64,000 nt of DNA from the NCBI GenBank assembly GCA_950295325.1, contig OX485808.1, positions 29,716,527-29,780,526 on the forward strand, given 5' to 3'. The notes under the pieces were generated by a model. It did not search any database. It saw nothing but the letters and a program-made list of their open reading frames with translations, and had not been told where the DNA came from. Below are positions 60,244-64,000 of the stretch, in pieces (position 1 is the first letter of the stretch; each line of letters opens with the position of its first letter). The position numbers were made by a program, and so were the translations under genes. This stretch comes from Polytrichum commune (taxonomy: Eukaryota > Streptophyta > Polytrichopsida > Polytrichales > Polytrichaceae).

Positions 60244-60810
60244 GTGAAAACATTCCATGTTTTTTCAGCCTTTGTGTTGCACCAAACACCTATTGATGGG
60301 TCACAAATTGATGTACCTCCTAAGCTACCATATGAATGTCATGCCTCTGCATACGCAAACCAGAACATAATTGTTGAAGCCTCTCTTGCAAATCAAATAT
60401 GTCCGGTGACTCCACATCTTAAAGAATATGAATCGTATAGATTAATTTATCTATACATACAGAAGTGTTTCCGAGGCTGAGAATTTGATTGACGTGACAC
60501 TTACTTGCCGATTGTGAGATACCTCGATGTGATATTTGACAAGGATTTTCACGAGGCTCACTAAATGTATGTGTGTTTGTTTCAATGCAGTACATGTAAA
60601 GTTAGCATCTGGCACAACTACGGGCTGAAGAAGAAGAAAATTCTAAGGTTATCTTTTGACACGCTTATCACTGTTTTCTCTGATTAAATAATAATATGTA
60701 TGTATTGTGATTATTCTGATATCAGGAGTTTCGTTTCAGTGGGTGCGAAGATAAAAATGCCATAGACCTTCTTTGCAAATTGTTTAGGCTATCTTTACTT
60801 GTCGGCTTCT
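60244..60810 (+). other. Unassigned exon-like fragments
   Basis: Three pieces look coding and lie in order on the plus strand. They are 60262-60440 (QTPIDGSQIDVPPKLPYECH, then ANQNIIVEASLANQICPVTP), about 60590-60650 after a GCAG (CKVSIWHNYGLKKKKILR), and about 60727-60800 after ATATCAG (EFRFSGCEDKNAIDLLCKLF). I do not recognise the protein, and joining sites are only partly convincing. It may be a decayed gene or captured exons near the Harbinger element. Confidence 0.35.
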
Positions 60811-61194
60811 GAATATTCCTCTGAAATCAAAGTCTGAACTTTTTAACTCAATTTGGGATCTTTGTTGTGCCATATGTTTACGTGAACTGGTTGCTTTGTT
60901 ACGTATTTAGGCGTTCAGAATAAACAACTACTACTAGGTGTTGCAATTTTCTCAAGTGCTGGACTAAGATTGTATCTCAGGTTCAAGAGGGAATTGTGGG
61001 TCTTTTTTTCCCAGTAGTGATAAAGGTTTCGATGTTTTGCTTCATTGAGCTTATTGCCCTCACTGTCTAGTCTGATCATCGGCATCCAAATCTTTCTCTG
61101 AACTTGGTTATACTGTTCAGGATCTTTATTGTGCCAAAGGTTTGTATAGAAGGAAACTGACCTCGTAAAAAGCGATATTGGATGTCCACCTGCT

Positions 61195-61345
61195 TGGATA
61201 TTGGATAATCAGTTGAGATCTTGGCATTTGTAATTTTACCCGGTTACATGTTTGCATCCCTCGATTTCTAACTCAACCAATTATTTCTCTAATTCATCCG
61301 ATTCATCTGCAACTAATTGTCGGTTCTCCCTGATCATAGCAATGT
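61195..61345 (+). repeat. Dispersed relative of the 17.2-kb foldback arm, just upstream of the Harbinger ORF1
   Basis: AATCAGTTGAGATC, CCCGGTTACATG, CTGCAACTAATTGTCGG and TTCTCCCTGATCATAG follow the same order as at 17447-17665. It lies 42 bp before the ATG of the Myb-like ORF. Confidence 0.65.
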
Positions 61346-61386
61346 ACAAGAATCCCTTGAGACTTATTATGCATATATTTTACAGG

Positions 61387-62249
61387 ATGGCGCCACCAAA
61401 TGTAAATGATACGGAGTCAAGTTCTAAGGGAACTGCCACCTATTGGCTGGATGCATGGATAATGATTTTATTGACTCATTTCCAGGATCAATACTTTTAT
61501 TTAAGACGAGGCAATGCAAAAGATCATCATTGGGATAAACTAACCGCTTCATTTAATGCCAAAGCAGGGTCTCAATTGACAAAACAAATACTCAAAAATA
61601 AAATTGATGAATTTTTTTAAAAAATACAAAAAAACGTGCAGAGGTTGTCAAAACTTCAGGGGGGACACCTTCAACTTGGGTTTGGTATGAAGAATGTGAC
61701 CAAATGTGGGCTATTACACCGTAATGTTCTGGTCTGCCAGGATCGCAAGATCGAGGTGAAGTGCCTTACACGAGCACAAATATTGATTTGGATTAATATG
61801 AGCCATTTGATTTGAACAAGTATATTCATGTAAGTCCAGTGCACATAACTCCAACAAATCCCGAAGCAGAGGGTATGGATACCACACCTTCAGACATAAC
61901 TGCAGAATCTTTACGGCAACAAGCTTGCAATTTACCCAATGTGGAGGGTAAATTGAATTCTAAACGTAATGACACTCCTAGCAAACCTATTGCAGATTCC
62001 TTGATTATATTTGTAAATGTCTATAAGTCATTAGAAGAAACCAAAATGTCAATAGCCGAAAAACACTTAGCAGTGGCTGCCCAAATGCATTCGGACAATC
62101 AAACATTTCAACTACGACTACATGAGTTAGATGCAAAAGCCAAAGAACGAGCTGACAACCTAAAAATGCAATTGTTCCGAATGAAAATGGAAGTTGATAG
62201 TTCTTCTAAGCGCAAACGACAACAAGAAGATGATATTTTTTATCTTTGA
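61387..62249 (+). pseudogene. PIF/Harbinger accessory Myb/SANT-like DNA-binding protein, broken frame
   Basis: ATG at 61387 follows a TTTTACAG acceptor-like sequence and encodes a Myb/SANT-like domain (YWLDAWIMILLTHFQDQYF, then HHWDKLTASFNAKAGSQLT and KNKID). At about 61612-61645, T7 and A7 runs break the frame. Continuing in the shifted frame gives the expected linker (KTSGGTPSTWVWYEECDQMW), interrupted by TAA codons near 61722 and 61797. The C-terminal half (61812-62249) is open. It has a long helical, probably coiled-coil segment (MSIAEKHLAVAAQMHSDNQ, then LRLHELDAKAKERADNL) and a nuclear-localisation-like SSKRKRQQED near the end. In PIF/Harbinger elements this ORF1 protein binds DNA and assists transposase import. 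At least two indels and two stops mean no full protein can be made. Decay is heavier here than in the transposase ORF. Confidence 0.85.
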
Positions 62250-62434
62250 ATTAGGTTAATAGATTATATATTTTGTTGAAGATTACATTTATATTGTATA
62301 TGTTATATTATATGTTATATGTTATATATATATATACACACATATAACATTGATTGATTGATGTTGTGAACATATTGACTGATGGTATGAACTTTGTGCA
62401 TGTAATATATATATTTATAAATAAATAATTGGAC

Positions 62435-62615
62435 TATGTATTCAAACATCAACAAGGACTCTACACTCAACAATAAATACAATTAGGAGGACCTAAGTAT
62501 CCCCCTAAAAATTTAATAAATATGCACTTTTGATAGTCACAACTAAATCAAAGGAGGTCCAATTTCCATTCCGGTTTATGCATGTGTCATGGTAGATTTG
62601 CTAATGAAACACAAC
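62435..62615 (+). repeat. R1-type 3' variant between the two Harbinger ORFs
   Basis: ACTCAACAATAAATACAATTAGGAGGACC-type sequence, AACTAAATCAAAGGAGGTCC and GGTAGATTTGCTAATGAAAC match 44510-44660. It lies in the gap between the convergent Harbinger ORFs and probably inserted there. Confidence 0.62.
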
Positions 62616-62957
62616 CTTTGTTATGTAATATATCCAATAGAAATTGGTGATTACGAGAGAAAAATAAAATAGTATCCAAATACATAAAGTGGTCAATATC
62701 CCAGTAATTCAAAGTCGGACTGGTTACATGTTCACATTCTATTAGTATTATGTTATTGGTTAATTTTTTTGGTGATTACAATCTCACCCCTTAAGAGAAC
62801 TTTCAAAGCACCTACAATGATTGCATCTCAATATAAATAAGTTATCATACAAAGATAAATTATATATATATAATTGTCATATGCACATTTGTATTATATA
62901 AAATATGTAATTTCAAAATACATGCCGTAATATAGTAGAATAAACCACATAATATGT

Positions 62958-64000
62958 CTAGTCATTTAAAATGAAATGTAACCATTTCTCATAGATAGCA
63001 CGTCGAATGGCAATTGCGGCAAGTCTAGATGCTATCTCAGTAGTTTGTCTCCTTGGAACCTTCAAATCATTAAGGTTTGGGTGGGGATCCACTATTTGCC
63101 CACTTGCAAGTTGTTCATTATTCATCTTGGAGAAATTGTATAAAACACAACACGCAACAATGATATGGCCTGTATATGGAACAATATAATTAAAACACTT
63201 GAGAACTTTCCAACTATTCTTGAGATGGGCAAAAACATTTTCAATTTTAATCCTCCCCGATCTAAATGCCCTATCAAAAACATCTTTATACATATCATCA
63301 TTGCCTCGATCAGAATATGCCTTCATAATGTGGATCATCAAAGGATAGGTAGAATCACCCACAATGTAAGGTCGAACTAACTGAGAGCCTAGTTAAATGC
63401 TTGGTTGTTGTAAAATAGTTTTATCCAAAAAATCCTTGCACAAAAATGAATCCCGCAAGTGAGTTGCATCGTGAGTTCCTCCAGGTGCCCTTACACACAC
63501 ATCCCAAAACAAAAGATTAGCATCACAAACACCTTGTAACAATACTGAATGATGATCATGCCGGTTCCAATAATCAGCAGGAATTAAGCTTATAGGAGGT
63601 TTTTCAACCAATTTAATGTGAGTGCCATCAATGGCCCCACACATACTTTCTAACCCAGTTAAATTCTTAAAGTGTCCTATAATCGATATCAATATTTCAC
63701 CTTGAGGAATACTAATGAAATGGGAATATAATTTTTGTGGATTAGCGAAAACCTCTGTAACAATAAAAATATATTTCCAAACCGTACTTTGTCCAACACA
63801 ATAATTGTTGGCAACGTGTTTATTGGAAAATCCAAATGCTAACTTATTCAATACCATAGATATAGCACGATCAACCTCAATAGCTGCTCTATAGTTGGTA
63901 GTTTCATGTTCTACGTAAGGCCTCAAAAATTCAACTAGATTCAAAAAAGATGTGTAGGTCATTCTATATTCTTGAATCCATAAACCATCACAAACTTCTG
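62958..64000 (-). pseudogene. PIF/Harbinger DDE transposase (DDE_Tnp_4 type), 5'-partial, one in-frame stop
   Basis: The reading frame enters from beyond the window (WIQEYR before the Met at 63962) and runs to a stop at 62958. One TAA at 63395-63393 interrupts it, and the frame continues unchanged on the other side (LGSQLVRPYI then VGDSTYPL). That makes it a nonsense mutation, not a frameshift. The order of motifs is that of plant Harbinger transposases: an N-terminal helical part (FLNLVEFLRPYV), a helix-turn-helix-like stretch (NNYCVGQSTVWKYI), the first catalytic Asp in GAIDGTHI, the second Asp region in FWDVCVRAPGGTHD, VGDSTYPL after the stop, and the catalytic Glu in IENVFAHLK. It would cut and paste the parent element in the nucleus together with the Myb-like partner. 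The partner at 61387-62249 lies in the opposite orientation, so the ORFs converge. It is probably inactive because of the stop, unless the stop is a sequence error. Confidence 0.9.

Noticed and set aside
62958-63362. Separate 134-residue gene starting at 63362
   Set aside because: It has no ATG of its own and is in the same frame as the upstream transposase part across one TAA. It is the C-terminal half of one transposase.

Overview
The window looks like nuclear DNA of a large-genome land plant. Two intron-containing genes of plant type sit among dense mobile-element debris: a PsbP-domain thylakoid-lumen protein and a small membrane protein. Transposon families found in plants are also present (PIF/Harbinger with Tourist-like MITEs, a SINE, a LINE remnant), together with a short TTTAGGG/CCCTAAA telomere-type tract. 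Low gene density and repeat-filled introns would suit a fern, lycophyte or gymnosperm. The species cannot be named from sequence alone. I saw no prokaryotic operon, rRNA, confident tRNA or CRISPR array, and no convincing undescribed functional system.

Layout. 1-45 kb holds no gene I can support. It is a mosaic of dispersed repeats. One Tourist-like MITE family (ends GGGCCACTTCACACACGAG, target duplication TTA/TAA) has six copies near 6.2, 6.9, 8.1, 19.1, 22.6 and 34.9 kb. A second family with related termini lies at 18.0-19.1 kb. There are several foldback elements (17.2, 22.6, 27.7, 30.5, 31.4 and 50.4 kb), a ~190-bp SINE (16.5 and 23.1 kb), a LINE reverse-transcriptase C-terminal fragment (25.3-25.8 kb, minus) next to telomere-like repeats, and a very abundant ~320-370-bp repeat, called R1 here, with about twenty full or partial copies on both strands.

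45-57.8 kb is the genic island, both genes on the minus strand. At 45332-46999 is an unrecognised two-exon gene for a 192-residue single-pass membrane protein. At 51664-57267 is an 11-exon gene whose exons join without a break into a 308-residue PsbP-domain protein, best matched to PPD5. Its first intron carries a four-unit 205-bp tandem array, and a four-unit minisatellite lies just upstream of its start codon.

57.8-64 kb returns to repeats. At 60.2-60.8 kb there are unassigned exon-like pieces. At 61.4-64 kb lie the two ORFs of a decaying PIF/Harbinger transposon in convergent orientation: a Myb/SANT-like protein (plus strand, frame broken) and a DDE transposase (minus strand, one in-frame stop, N-terminus outside the window). 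The window therefore holds both a Harbinger-type transposase and short elements with Harbinger-type target duplications, although the terminal match between them cannot be shown here.
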